The notes beneath the pieces are model-generated. The model searched no databases. It was not told the origin of the DNA and saw only the letters and a list, made by a program, of their open reading frames with translations. Positions 8,100-15,540 of a DNA stretch of 30,056 nt are shown in pieces. Where the stretch lies: assembly GCA_964391595.1 (NCBI GenBank), contig CAYMMM010000008.1, positions 1-30,056 on the forward strand, in the 5' to 3' direction. The position numbers were made by a program, and so were the translations under genes. The DNA comes from JADZGC01 sp964391595 (GTDB taxonomy: Bacteria > Patescibacteriota > Saccharimonadia > CAILAD01 > GCA-016700035). Position 1 is the stretch's first letter. Each line of letters starts with the position of its first letter.

Positions 8100-9704
8100 A
8101 TGAGAAAATCAGTACGACACATCATTAACCGCATAAACAAACAGCGATCTATTTCGGTAGCCGCAGTACTGATTTCATTATCTTATCTGTCGAGTCGCTT
8201 GCTTGGGCTGGTACGCGACCGCCTTTTAGCCTCAAACTTCGGGCTCTCAGCTCAGACCGATGCATATTCCGCTGCTTTTCGCATCCCGGACCTGCTCTTC
8301 ACTCTCCTCGTTTCTGGCGCATTTGCCGTTTCTTTCATCCCCGTCTTCGTGGGCTACATTGAGCGTAAAAAAATCGATGAAGCGTGGGAAGTTGCCAGTA
8401 CGGTACTCAATTTCATCATCCTGCTTGCGATCGGACTTGGCTTGGCAGCAGCAATCTGGACCGAGCCTCTCGTGAGGATTATTGCGCCTGGATTTGATCC
8501 CGAACGGTTTCATCTGACAGTCAACCTCACACGAATCATGCTTATCACGCCACTACTATTTGGCATATCATCTGTGCTTGGAGCGATTCAGCAATCCTTC
8601 CAGCGATTTATTCTCTTCGCGCTTGCGAGCGTTTTCTACAATGTTGGGATAATCTTTGGCATTGTATTTTTTGAGCAATTCTTTCAGGTGCCAATCTATG
8701 GTGTCGCGCTTGGTGTCGTAGCAGGTACAGCATTGCAATCCGTCATGCAGACTGTCGGGGTGCTTGGTCTTGGTTTTCGGTATAAGTTTTCGCTCAATCT
8801 CCGCCACCCTGCAGTGGGGCGTATCTTCAAGCTCATGGTGCCTCGCTCGCTGGATCTAGGCTTGGAGCAAATCAATATCATTGTCGAAACTGCAATCGGA
8901 TCACAGTTGGCAGCCGGATCACTGACGAGCTATTATTTCGCAAACAATCTCAAGAATGTTCCGCTCGGACTCTTCGGTGGCGCAATATCGACCGCTGTAT
9001 TTCCGTCGCTGATACGGGCTGCAAAGTCCAAGGATCGATCGAAGCTTCCGGCTCAAATTGTGCAAACGATACGGTTTGTGCTGTTTTTCGTGCTTCCATC
9101 GGCGGCGATCGCCATCATCATGCGCGGGTATATCGTGCGTCTTTTGTTGGGATTTGGAGATCAAACTACTGCTGATGTATTGGGCTGGCTAGCTGGCGTC
9201 ATCGTTGCGCAAAGTGTCTTCTTCGTCGTAGCGCGTATCTTTTACGCCCTTGAAGATACTAAGACGCCGCTTTTCACGAGCCTCCTCACTCTTGGCTTGA
9301 ATATCTTGCTCAGCTATGGCTTGTCAAAAGAGTATGGGGTGCTGGGTCTGGCTATGGCACTCTCACTCGTGACTATGCTCGAACTCGGATTCTTATTGTT
9401 GCTTTTGCGTAGAAAGCTCGGATCGTTTGGGCTGCGACACATTGTTCGGGGTGGTATGCGGATGTTCGTTGCGTCTACCGCAATGGCCGGTGTGATGTAT
9501 GTCCTTATTACAAATTTCTTCCCACTGTTTCGTGATGAGCGTGGATGGCGAGTACTTGCACCGAAGTTTTTTGTGGTCTCGGTGATTGGATTGTTTGCAT
9601 ACGCTCTTGTATGCTGGTTGCTTCGTCTTGATGAAATCCGCACGGTTATCAGGTATACTCAACGGAAGTATTTGAGTCGATTGCGCCGCAACATTGGTGC
9701 ATGA
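8100..9704 (+). CDS. murJ: Lipid II flippase MurJ (MviN family)
   Basis: 534 aa from the ATG at 8100. MurJ moves lipid II, the peptidoglycan precursor, across the cytoplasmic membrane. The family N-terminus is clear: SRLLGLVRDRLLASNFG, then AYSAAFRIPDLLFTLLVSGAFAVSFIPVF. About 13-14 hydrophobic helices run through the protein, and FVVARIFYALEDTKTPL matches the conserved seventh/eighth-helix region. In-frame alternative starts are GTG 8022, inside a stable hairpin, and ATG 8049; both add a basic segment not typical of the family, so 8100 is preferred. No clear ribosome site precedes any of the three. The basic tail after the last helix is short. It stands between ftsH and lepA and probably has its own promoter. 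Confidence 0.92.
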   Translation: MRKSVRHIINRINKQRSISVAAVLISLSYLSSRLLGLVRDRLLASNFGLSAQTDAYSAAFRIPDLLFTLLVSGAFAVSFIPVFVGYIERKKIDEAWEVASTVLNFIILLAIGLGLAAAIWTEPLVRIIAPGFDPERFHLTVNLTRIMLITPLLFGISSVLGAIQQSFQRFILFALASVFYNVGIIFGIVFFEQFFQVPIYGVALGVVAGTALQSVMQTVGVLGLGFRYKFSLNLRHPAVGRIFKLMVPRSLDLGLEQINIIVETAIGSQLAAGSLTSYYFANNLKNVPLGLFGGAISTAVFPSLIRAAKSKDRSKLPAQIVQTIRFVLFFVLPSAAIAIIMRGYIVRLLLGFGDQTTADVLGWLAGVIVAQSVFFVVARIFYALEDTKTPLFTSLLTLGLNILLSYGLSKEYGVLGLAMALSLVTMLELGFLLLLLRRKLGSFGLRHIVRGGMRMFVASTAMAGVMYVLITNFFPLFRDERGWRVLAPKFFVVSVIGLFAYALVCWLLRLDEIRTVIRYTQRKYLSRLRRNIGA

Positions 9705-9723
9705 TGAGAGTATAAGGGGAATT

Positions 9724-11502
9724 ATGGATAGCATTCGAAATTTTTGTATTATCGCTCACATAGATCATGGTAAGTCGACCCTCGCGGATCGGCTGCTTGA
9801 AGTTACTGGCACGGTGGCCGGTCGTGATATGAAGGCGCAAGTACTTGATACGATGGAGCTTGAGCAGGAAAAAGGCATTACCATCAAGCTTCAGCCAGCC
9901 CGAATGCAGTGGAAAGAGCACGAGCTAAACCTTATCGATACTCCTGGTCACGTCGACTTTAGCTACGAGGTGAGCCGTTCATTGGAGGCAGTAGAAGGTG
10001 CGATTCTCGTAGTCGATGCTACTCAGGGTATTCAGGCGCAGACGCTTGCGAATGTGTATATGGCGATTGAGGCGGGACTGCATATCATCCCGGTTGTCAA
10101 TAAAATCGACCTCCCCGCTGCTGAGCCTGAGCGAGTTGCTGCAGAGATAGGGCAGTTGCTTGGGGTTGACCCTGGTACTGTAAGTAAAATTTCTGCAAAA
10201 ACCGGAGAGGGGATCGATGATTTGCTCGATCGATTGGTGGCTGAAGTGCCTGCGCCAACAGGTAGCGACGGTCCGACCCAGGCTTTGGTATTTGATTCAC
10301 TCTACGATGGGTACCGCGGTGTGATCTTGTATGTGCGCATTATGAACGGACACATTAAAAAGAACCAAGAGATTCGGCTCATACAGTCAGGGAGTACCTC
10401 GCTCGCGCTTGAGGTTGGGCACTTCACGCCGTCGCGCGTAGAAGACCCAGAATTATCGACCGGGCAAGTTGGCTTCATTACAACGAACATTAAGTCTGTG
10501 CAATTTGCGCGCGTTGGAGACACGGTGACATTGAGCTCCACGCCCAAGACCGAAGCATTACCTGGCTACAAGAAGGTGCAGCCGCTCATCTTCGCGAGTT
10601 TGTATCCTACGAGCCAAGAAGAATATCCTAAGCTCAAAGACTCACTTGAGAAACTCGCACTGAGTGATGCGTCACTGACATTTACGACTGAGAACTCCGC
10701 GGCGCTTGGCTTCGGTATGCGAATTGGTTTTCTTGGCTTGCTGCATCTGGAGATTATTAAAGAGCGGCTGGAACGTGAATTTGACCTCGACTTAATTGTC
10801 ACAAGTCCGAGCGTGAGTTATAAGGTGAAGTTGACGAATGGAGAAGAACTGACGATCGAACAGGCAAGCGCCCTGCCCGATGCTAGCGCGATCGCCTCAA
10901 TCTCAGAGCCTTGGGTGACGGGCGAGGTCGTGACTCCGACCGAATACATCGGTGGTATCTTGCAGCTTGTGATCGATGCCCGTGGGAGGCAGACCAAGCT
11001 TGAATATCTTGACCCGACTCGTGCAGTCGTCGGCTTCACTGCGCCACTGGCCGAAATAATCACTGACTTCTATGACAGTCTGAAAGGGCAAACCTCTGGC
11101 TTTGCGAGCCTGAGCTATGAGTGGGATCAGTATCATGAAGGTGACCTTGTACGTGTCGATATCTTGCTGGCTGGTGAGCGCGTCGACTCACTCGGGGCGA
11201 TTGTGGCGCGCTCGAAGTCGGATGCTTTCGGTCGCCGATTGTGCGAACGTTTGAAGGAGCTCATACCTCGTCAAAACTTCGAAGTTGCAGTGCAGGCGGC
11301 AATCGGCGCGAAGTTCATCGCTCGCGAAACGATCTCGGCGCTGCGCAAAGATGTGACTGCCAAGCTGTACGGGGGAGATGTGTCGCGTAAGAAAAAACTC
11401 TTGGAGAAACAAAAGAAAGGAAAGGCGCGTATGAAGCAGATTGGTAAGGTTTCAATTCCTAGCGACGTGTTCATGCAACTCATCAAGAAGGGCGACTCTT
11501 GA
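9724..11502 (+). CDS. lepA: Elongation factor 4 (back-translocating GTPase LepA)
   Basis: 592 aa, usual length. LepA is a ribosome-associated translational GTPase implicated in ribosome back-translocation or assembly. G1 AHIDHGKS, G3 DTPGHVDF and G4 NKIDLP are in order in the first 130 residues. ALGFGMRIGFLGLLHLEI is the EF-G-like domain, and the LepA-specific C-terminal domain ends in KKKLLEKQKKGKARMKQIGKVSIP. The ATG at 9724 has AAGGGGA just upstream; the in-frame TTG at 9694 lies within murJ and is not supported. A TATACT at about 9653 in the murJ 3' end could be an internal promoter. The TGA stop overlaps the ATG of the next gene by one base, so the two genes are translationally coupled. 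Confidence 0.95.
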   Translation: MDSIRNFCIIAHIDHGKSTLADRLLEVTGTVAGRDMKAQVLDTMELEQEKGITIKLQPARMQWKEHELNLIDTPGHVDFSYEVSRSLEAVEGAILVVDATQGIQAQTLANVYMAIEAGLHIIPVVNKIDLPAAEPERVAAEIGQLLGVDPGTVSKISAKTGEGIDDLLDRLVAEVPAPTGSDGPTQALVFDSLYDGYRGVILYVRIMNGHIKKNQEIRLIQSGSTSLALEVGHFTPSRVEDPELSTGQVGFITTNIKSVQFARVGDTVTLSSTPKTEALPGYKKVQPLIFASLYPTSQEEYPKLKDSLEKLALSDASLTFTTENSAALGFGMRIGFLGLLHLEIIKERLEREFDLDLIVTSPSVSYKVKLTNGEELTIEQASALPDASAIASISEPWVTGEVVTPTEYIGGILQLVIDARGRQTKLEYLDPTRAVVGFTAPLAEIITDFYDSLKGQTSGFASLSYEWDQYHEGDLVRVDILLAGERVDSLGAIVARSKSDAFGRRLCERLKELIPRQNFEVAVQAAIGAKFIARETISALRKDVTAKLYGGDVSRKKKLLEKQKKGKARMKQIGKVSIPSDVFMQLIKKGDS

Positions 11503-12005
11503 TGAAACTTACATTCCAGGTTGAAGACACATCTCAGAATCACTCATTAGCCGTCACGGAGTACGAGAAGATCTGGGCTGAGCTAGGTGATGACATTGTA
11601 CGCGCTTATGAGCAAATCGGAGGGTATCCGTTTCCGCAAAAGCAGAGCATAGCCTCGATTTATAATGGTATTAGCCAATCGCATCCATTGAAGTTTCAAG
11701 CACATAAAGATCATGATCCGAAGGTTGGAGATCTCATCCATGAGCTAGGCCATGTGTATATTGTCGATGGGGAATCTAGCATCCCGTTTGATGAGGAGTA
11801 TGGCGATCGTAATACGCGATCACACAAGAAGCTATTTCTTTTGCTCTATGATGTGCTGGTTGCAGTATGCGGTGAGCAGTTTGCCGATCGTGAAGTTGAG
11901 CGAGAGCGTGAATTTGCAAGCGCCTATGATGAGGCGTGGACCTGGGCATTAAAAATGACCGCAGATCAGCGCAAAGCGAAATTTGCAGAAACAATAAAAA
12001 AGTAA
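11502..12005 (+). CDS. Small HELGH-motif protein, putative zinc metallopeptidase
   Basis: 167 aa, soluble, not recognised as a named family. HELGH at residues 80-84 (LIHELGHVYI) fits the HExxH zinc site of metallopeptidases. A possible third ligand lies either at E91 or in the Glu-rich segment EQFADREVERERE near 125-140. The ends are charged and there is no signal peptide or membrane segment, so it should act in the cytoplasm. The start overlaps the lepA stop (TGATG), giving coupled translation, although no functional link to LepA is known. It could instead be an inactive or structural zinc protein. The HELGH spelling also occurs in the DUF1704-like protein at 24425-25864, but the two share no other visible similarity. 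Confidence 0.6.
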   Translation: MKLTFQVEDTSQNHSLAVTEYEKIWAELGDDIVRAYEQIGGYPFPQKQSIASIYNGISQSHPLKFQAHKDHDPKVGDLIHELGHVYIVDGESSIPFDEEYGDRNTRSHKKLFLLLYDVLVAVCGEQFADREVEREREFASAYDEAWTWALKMTADQRKAKFAETIKK

Positions 12006-12022
12006 TCTAGTGCTATTGAGGG

Positions 12023-12048
12023 ATATTGTTCAGCAGTCCGAACAATAT
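12023..12048. repeat. Inverted repeat between the HELGH gene and the RGAASL genes
   Basis: ATATTGTTC and GAACAATAT, a perfect 9-bp inverted repeat with an 8-base centre. There is no T tract on either side. It may be a weak terminator or an operator for the following genes. Confidence 0.4.
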
Positions 12049-12113
12049 ATGATAAGCCGCTAGTATATGCGTTTACAACAGCGTAGACTTTTTAGCATAA
12101 AAGGAACCATGTC

Positions 12114-12938
12114 ATGCACTCTTCTACAAGCTTACTACGCACTAGGCCACGCGGCGCAGCGTCACTTATTGTCATCATCATTCTTATATTGGCCATTATC
12201 GGTCTCGTTGTATGGTACGCCCTGGCAGGTCAACGAGGAGTAAATCAGACGGCAACTCCATCGACGGATGCATACTTGAATTGGAAGACACAAACTAGTA
12301 AGTATGAGCAGCTGAGCTTCAAATATCCTTCTGATTGGACATTCAAGGATCTTTCAAACGAAGGATATAGCAAAGAATTAGCGAAAGAGGTAAAAGGGCC
12401 TGTCGAAAGATATCAGATTGTTAGCCCATCTGGTTTGGCACTGAATTTTGGTACGCACGCAGCTGGTTTCGGTGGCGCGTGCATGAAGGTAGGCGAAAGT
12501 ACTGATACCTCAGGTTATTGTCCTGATGTAAAGACTATCAGCGTCGAACCTATTGCCGGTGCAACCAAATACGGGCTCAATATTGTTACTTCCGAGACGC
12601 TTGATACGACATCAAAGAAAGTCACCACGCGTCAAATGGGAGTTATGTCTAAGACATACCAAGGCTCGTTGCCGAGTGTTGGCACTCTCATAAACACCTA
12701 CCCATATAATCTGACCTTTAACGCCGCCGGAACCGACAAACTCGCGTCGGGTGGCGAGTATGTAAGTGGCTTTTTTGTAAGCACTTCGATCCCTGGCTCA
12801 GGTAATATTTCGCAAGACGATCTGAATGCATATAAGGCGAAGGTCTTGAAGCCCGACATGTCTGCTAAGGATTACTTCGATCAAAGTGAGTGGACAACCA
12901 TTCGGCAAATCTTTGAATCAGTCACGGTGACAAACTAA
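12114..12938 (+). CDS. Membrane-anchored RGAASL-type extracellular protein, paralog 1
   Basis: 274 aa, function unknown. It has a short basic N-terminus ending in RPRGAASL, then one hydrophobic helix (about 19-38), then a soluble domain expected outside the cell. The layout resembles a type IV prepilin-like leader (cleavage after Gly), but the Glu at position 5 of mature pilins is absent, so this is only a suggestion. The sequence LSFKYPSDWTFKD opens the outer domain and is repeated in the next gene. There are two cysteines near the middle. The start has AAGGAA upstream; another ATG five bases earlier is out of frame. A TTTACA around 12069 and an AT-rich stretch before the gene may form a promoter. 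The stop overlaps the ATG of its paralog (TAATG). Confidence 0.65.
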   Translation: MHSSTSLLRTRPRGAASLIVIIILILAIIGLVVWYALAGQRGVNQTATPSTDAYLNWKTQTSKYEQLSFKYPSDWTFKDLSNEGYSKELAKEVKGPVERYQIVSPSGLALNFGTHAAGFGGACMKVGESTDTSGYCPDVKTISVEPIAGATKYGLNIVTSETLDTTSKKVTTRQMGVMSKTYQGSLPSVGTLINTYPYNLTFNAAGTDKLASGGEYVSGFFVSTSIPGSGNISQDDLNAYKAKVLKPDMSAKDYFDQSEWTTIRQIFESVTVTN

Positions 12939-13660
12939 TGAGCAGTACTACTTTTTTGCGAAAACCGCGTGGTGCAGCATCACTACTCATTATTATCTTG
13001 CTCATCATGATTATCATTGCTCTGATAGTCTGGTATGCGTTCTGGGGTAAGCCCGGCTCAATACCATCGCCCTCAGCAAGCGTATCTGCATCTCCGACAG
13101 ACACGAAAGCCGTAAGTATTTATGATGGCTGGAAGAGTTATGCGCTTATATACGAAAAGTTTAGCCTGAAATACCCGAGTGACTGGACGTTGAAAGATAG
13201 TTCGTCGGTGGATGCGAATATTGGCGGAATGGACAAAGTAACTATCTCCTCGCCAGATGGATTCGACATAAGTATTCGTACAAACGTATGGGGTATCGGT
13301 GGATCGTGTGAAGACTGTAAGGCTTTCGAGACGACCTACGCGACGATACTTGGTGCTAAGACGGGCGTGAGTATCTTTGGGACTGCCAAGGGAGCGAGTG
13401 GCATTGGCCTGATGCGTGCAGATTTGAGTGGCACCACCGAGTATGAGTGCATTGGTCTTTGTACAATCCCCGGTAAGAATGTAGCCAATAAGCTCAATAG
13501 TAATCAACCAGGCCTGACAATGGTGACCGGTGGCTATTCGGTTGGTGAAGCTGAAGCGGTCAAGCTGGGCAGCAACAACAAGTACTTTACCTACGACGAA
13601 TTAAAAAAAGATACGAATATCGCGACGGCTCGATACATTTTTGAATCATTTAGCTACTAG
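12938..13660 (+). CDS. Membrane-anchored RGAASL-type extracellular protein, paralog 2
   Basis: 240 aa, a tandem paralog of the preceding gene. It shares the KPRGAASL start, a hydrophobic helix (about 15-35) ending in IVWYAFWG (IVWYALAG-like in paralog 1), and the outer-domain motif FSLKYPSDWTLKD. Both end in a related (I/T)xxARxIFESxx-type segment. A Pro/Ser/Ala-rich linker follows the helix. There is a cluster of cysteines (CEDC, then C-x3-C) not matched exactly in paralog 1, possibly disulfide-forming outside the cell. It is coupled to paralog 1 by a one-base stop/start overlap, so both are made together, perhaps as partners of one complex. The function is not known; a minor pilin-like or sensor subunit is possible. 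Confidence 0.65.
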   Translation: MSSTTFLRKPRGAASLLIIILLIMIIIALIVWYAFWGKPGSIPSPSASVSASPTDTKAVSIYDGWKSYALIYEKFSLKYPSDWTLKDSSSVDANIGGMDKVTISSPDGFDISIRTNVWGIGGSCEDCKAFETTYATILGAKTGVSIFGTAKGASGIGLMRADLSGTTEYECIGLCTIPGKNVANKLNSNQPGLTMVTGGYSVGEAEAVKLGSNNKYFTYDELKKDTNIATARYIFESFSY

Positions 13661-13681
13661 CGAAATGATCCCGCTCCATGC

Positions 13682-13711
13682 TTGTCATGAAAATGCTCAC
13701 GCTCGCATAAT
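13682..13711 (+). promoter_or_regulatory. Promoter of the 51-aa membrane peptide gene
   Basis: TTGTCA (13682-13687), 18-base spacer, CATAAT (13706-13711). The ATG at 13721 is 10 bases after the -10, so the leader would be about 3 bases. Confidence 0.5.
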
Positions 13712-13720
13712 AGCAAGAAT

Positions 13721-13876
13721 ATGAAATTTCGCTGGCTTCTTCTCGCAGCTCTGTGCTTGATGTATTACTCGTATGTGCGAAATACGGCCGATCTTGCAAT
13801 GACACGTCTCTCACATCTCGAGCAGTCGTACGCACAAGTGATTTTGGACGCCGGCACAAACGCCGCCCAGCATTAG
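13721..13876 (+). CDS. Small single-pass membrane protein, 51 aa
   Basis: A short gene with MKFRWLLLAALCLMYYSYVR at its start: two basic residues, one hydrophobic helix and a basic stop, followed by a soluble tail of about 30 residues predicted to be amphipathic. No family is recognised. It is supported by a promoter of good form just upstream and by the lack of any other gene on either strand from 13661 to 13872. It ends tail to tail with the CHAP gene, overlapping it by four bases. It could be a small regulator or partner of the neighbouring exported proteins. Without protein or transcript data it remains a prediction. Confidence 0.5.
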   Translation: MKFRWLLLAALCLMYYSYVRNTADLAMTRLSHLEQSYAQVILDAGTNAAQH

Positions 13877-14559
13877 TAGATGTACGCGAATTCAGACTCG
13901 TTTGCCCAGCGGTAGCTCAGGCGATTCCATCCCACGTAATTCATCTCGCTCACATACACTTTGCCATCTTGCACTTGCTCGACATATACGACGTGGCCAT
14001 ATCGACCAGCAGTAGTCTGCCCAATTGCACCAGGACGAGCGTGTGGCCCGGTAGTAAAGCCTGCAGCCTTAGCATTTCGTACCCAGTCTCGGGCGTTGCC
14101 CCAGTTTTGAGGAATAGGGCGGCGATGGGACACATACCAGGTGCATTGGCCATATGAATACCCAGTGGCGGTGTATTGTAAGCCGGTACTCGGTGCGTCT
14201 TCTGACGGCTTATCTGTAGCAGGGAGAGTGACTGCCTCGCTCGAGGTAGCTTCGATTTTCGGCGTCGGCGTTATTTTTGCAGATGCGGACGTGGCCCGTT
14301 GGGTCGTTGTTTGGCTAGAGTCCGCATGATTGGCTTCGAGAAACTTCGAAGTATTTTGTTCGAAGTCAGCCTTGCTAGTCTGAAAGCATACGGCAAATAT
14401 AAAGAAATACATGATGATCATCGCGGTAGCTTTGGTGCGCGAATTTGTCTTCAGGAATTTTTGCGCACGCTGAAGCGGACCGTCTTGTCGACGGCGCAGA
14501 GCGCGCTCATATTGCCTCAGCAAGTTGCGCTGTTCTTGAGATGCGGTATTTGGTTGCAT
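13873..14559 (-). CDS. Membrane-anchored CHAP-domain peptidoglycan hydrolase
   Basis: 228 aa. The order is a basic cytoplasmic N-terminus (1-42, rich in Arg and Gln), a membrane helix (about 43-60), a Ser/Thr/Pro-rich linker (about 65-128) and a CHAP domain (about 130-228). CHAP enzymes are cysteine amidases or endopeptidases that cut peptidoglycan. The catalytic Cys139 is in YGQCTWYV and His189 in RYGHVVYVE, with Glu194 a likely third residue; the fold motifs GNARDW and GPHARPGAIG are present. It should act on the cell's own wall during growth or on that of a neighbour. Saccharibacteria-like cells live on other bacteria, so the latter is worth considering but is inference. It is on the opposite strand from its neighbours and divergent from the heat-shock operon. 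Confidence 0.88.
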   Translation of the reverse strand: MQPNTASQEQRNLLRQYERALRRRQDGPLQRAQKFLKTNSRTKATAMIIMYFFIFAVCFQTSKADFEQNTSKFLEANHADSSQTTTQRATSASAKITPTPKIEATSSEAVTLPATDKPSEDAPSTGLQYTATGYSYGQCTWYVSHRRPIPQNWGNARDWVRNAKAAGFTTGPHARPGAIGQTTAGRYGHVVYVEQVQDGKVYVSEMNYVGWNRLSYRWANESEFAYIY

Positions 14560-14667
14560 AGTTGTATACCTGCAGGCTTGCAGAATGGGTTATCATATCA
14601 CTTTTTGTATGAATATGCAACGATTTGTTGTAACTCCACATACGAATAAGAAAAGCACGAAAAACTA

Positions 14668-14694
14668 TTAGCACTCTTGACACACGAGTGCTAA
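14668..14694 (+). promoter_or_regulatory. CIRCE operator 1 (HrcA binding site)
   Basis: TTAGCACTC, 9 bases, GAGTGCTAA: a perfect match to the CIRCE consensus. The -35 box TTGACA lies in its centre, so bound HrcA would block RNA polymerase. Confidence 0.95.
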
Positions 14695-14706
14695 TTTTTT
14701 TACAAT
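14677..14706 (+). promoter_or_regulatory. Main promoter of the heat-shock operon
   Basis: TTGACA (14677-14682), 18-base spacer, TACAAT (14701-14706). Transcription should start near 14713, just before CIRCE 2, leaving a leader of about 129 bases before hrcA. Confidence 0.8.
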
Positions 14707-14713
14707 GAGTGTG

Positions 14714-14740
14714 TTGGCACTCGACTACAATCAGTGCTAA
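14714..14740 (+). promoter_or_regulatory. CIRCE operator 2, one mismatch per arm
   Basis: TTGGCACTC, 9 bases, CAGTGCTAA: one mismatch in each arm of the CIRCE consensus and the same 9-9-9 spacing. It starts at the predicted transcription start. TTGGCA (14714-14719) with TAATAT (14738-14743) at 18 bases could be a weak second promoter. Confidence 0.85.
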
Positions 14741-14761
14741 TATGTGTGTAGCGACCGGGGC

Positions 14762-14823
14762 GAGACTGGCTCAGCGCACTGCTTAAAACCATCCTCCAAG
14801 TAGGTTTTTGCGCAGTTAGTCTC
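14762..14823 (+). promoter_or_regulatory. Structured leader RNA upstream of hrcA
   Basis: A long hairpin: outer stem GAGACTGGCT / AGTTAGTCTC (10 bp, two G-U), middle stem GCGCA / TGCGC, inner stem AAAACC / GGTTTT, with bulges CA and CTGCTT on the left side only and a 12-base loop ATCCTCCAAGTA. The loop carries CCTCC, the same core as the anti-Shine-Dalgarno sequence. No ribosome site is visible before the hrcA ATG 18 bases downstream. It could act as an RNA thermometer, stability element or translation control, but no known RNA family is recognised. Confidence 0.55.
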
Positions 14824-14841
14824 AACCCAAACTCACAAACT

Positions 14842-15540
14842 ATGATGACACCACGCCAAATAGCAATTCTGACCGAAATTATTCGTCAGTACTCTGAGAG
14901 TGCTGAGCCGGTGAGCTCTCATGCTCTCTTGCAGACATTTGATGTTTCTTCGGCTACAATTCGCTCAGAAATGGCTGCTTTGGAGCGTGACGGGTATATT
15001 TATCAGCCACATATCTCGGCTGGACGAGTTCCGACTGATAAAGGCTACCGATTTTATGTTAACAATCTAGCCGAACCAGATGCGAAGCCGCGCTATGAGC
15101 TGACTGTCGAGAAACGCGTCGCTAGTTTGCGAGATCAGGTGGATCGTGCGGTGAAGATCGCCACCGAGACCTTGTCAGAAATGACTGGGAACACAGCATT
15201 TGCGACGCTTTCAGATACTGTCTACTTCCATGGCCTGCATCAGCTCTTCTCGCAACCAGAGTTTGCCGATAGTTTGCGAGCCGCTTCGGCTGCTCGCTAT
15301 CTCGACTCGCTCTCGACATGGCTCTTGGAGCAGAGTCCGGGTGAGGCACTCGCAATCTTTATTGGTCGTGAGAATCCATTTGCACGTACTAGCGGTATGG
15401 CGATGGTGGTAGCTTGCTTCGAAAGTCCATACAGCGCCAATAGTGCCATTGGTATCGTGGGCCCGACACGCCAGGATTATGCCAAAGTTACTGCACTCGT
15501 TGAGCTGACCGGTAAGAAACTTGAGGAGGTCTTAAACTAA
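14842..15540 (+). CDS. hrcA: Heat-inducible transcription repressor HrcA, short form
   Basis: 232 aa, against about 340 in most bacteria. HrcA binds CIRCE operators and shuts off the chaperone genes until heat titrates the chaperones that keep it active. The N-terminal winged helix-turn-helix is complete (SSATIRSEMAALERDGYI, then QPHISAGRVPTDKGYRFYV, the wing). The remaining 150 residues match only parts of the GAF-like and dimerization region, so the middle is shortened, yet the end (GIVGPTRQDYAKV) is the family's C-terminal motif. It is therefore a compact version rather than a broken gene. The start is either of two adjacent ATGs (14842 or 14845), neither with a ribosome site. It is coupled to grpE by TAATG and lies behind two CIRCE sites, so it controls its own operon. 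Confidence 0.93.
   Translation: MMTPRQIAILTEIIRQYSESAEPVSSHALLQTFDVSSATIRSEMAALERDGYIYQPHISAGRVPTDKGYRFYVNNLAEPDAKPRYELTVEKRVASLRDQVDRAVKIATETLSEMTGNTAFATLSDTVYFHGLHQLFSQPEFADSLRAASAARYLDSLSTWLLEQSPGEALAIFIGRENPFARTSGMAMVVACFESPYSANSAIGIVGPTRQDYAKVTALVELTGKKLEEVLN

Noticed and set aside
7997..8128. Short frame of 43 aa with AAGGA before its ATG, overlapping the murJ start region
   Set aside because: The start lies 13 bases after the -10, so the ribosome site would be mostly outside the message; the peptide has no feature of a known leader peptide. Not excluded, but not supported.
13753..14157. Plus-strand frame of 134 aa opposite the CHAP gene
   Set aside because: The CHAP domain on the minus strand is unmistakable and this frame shows no domain.
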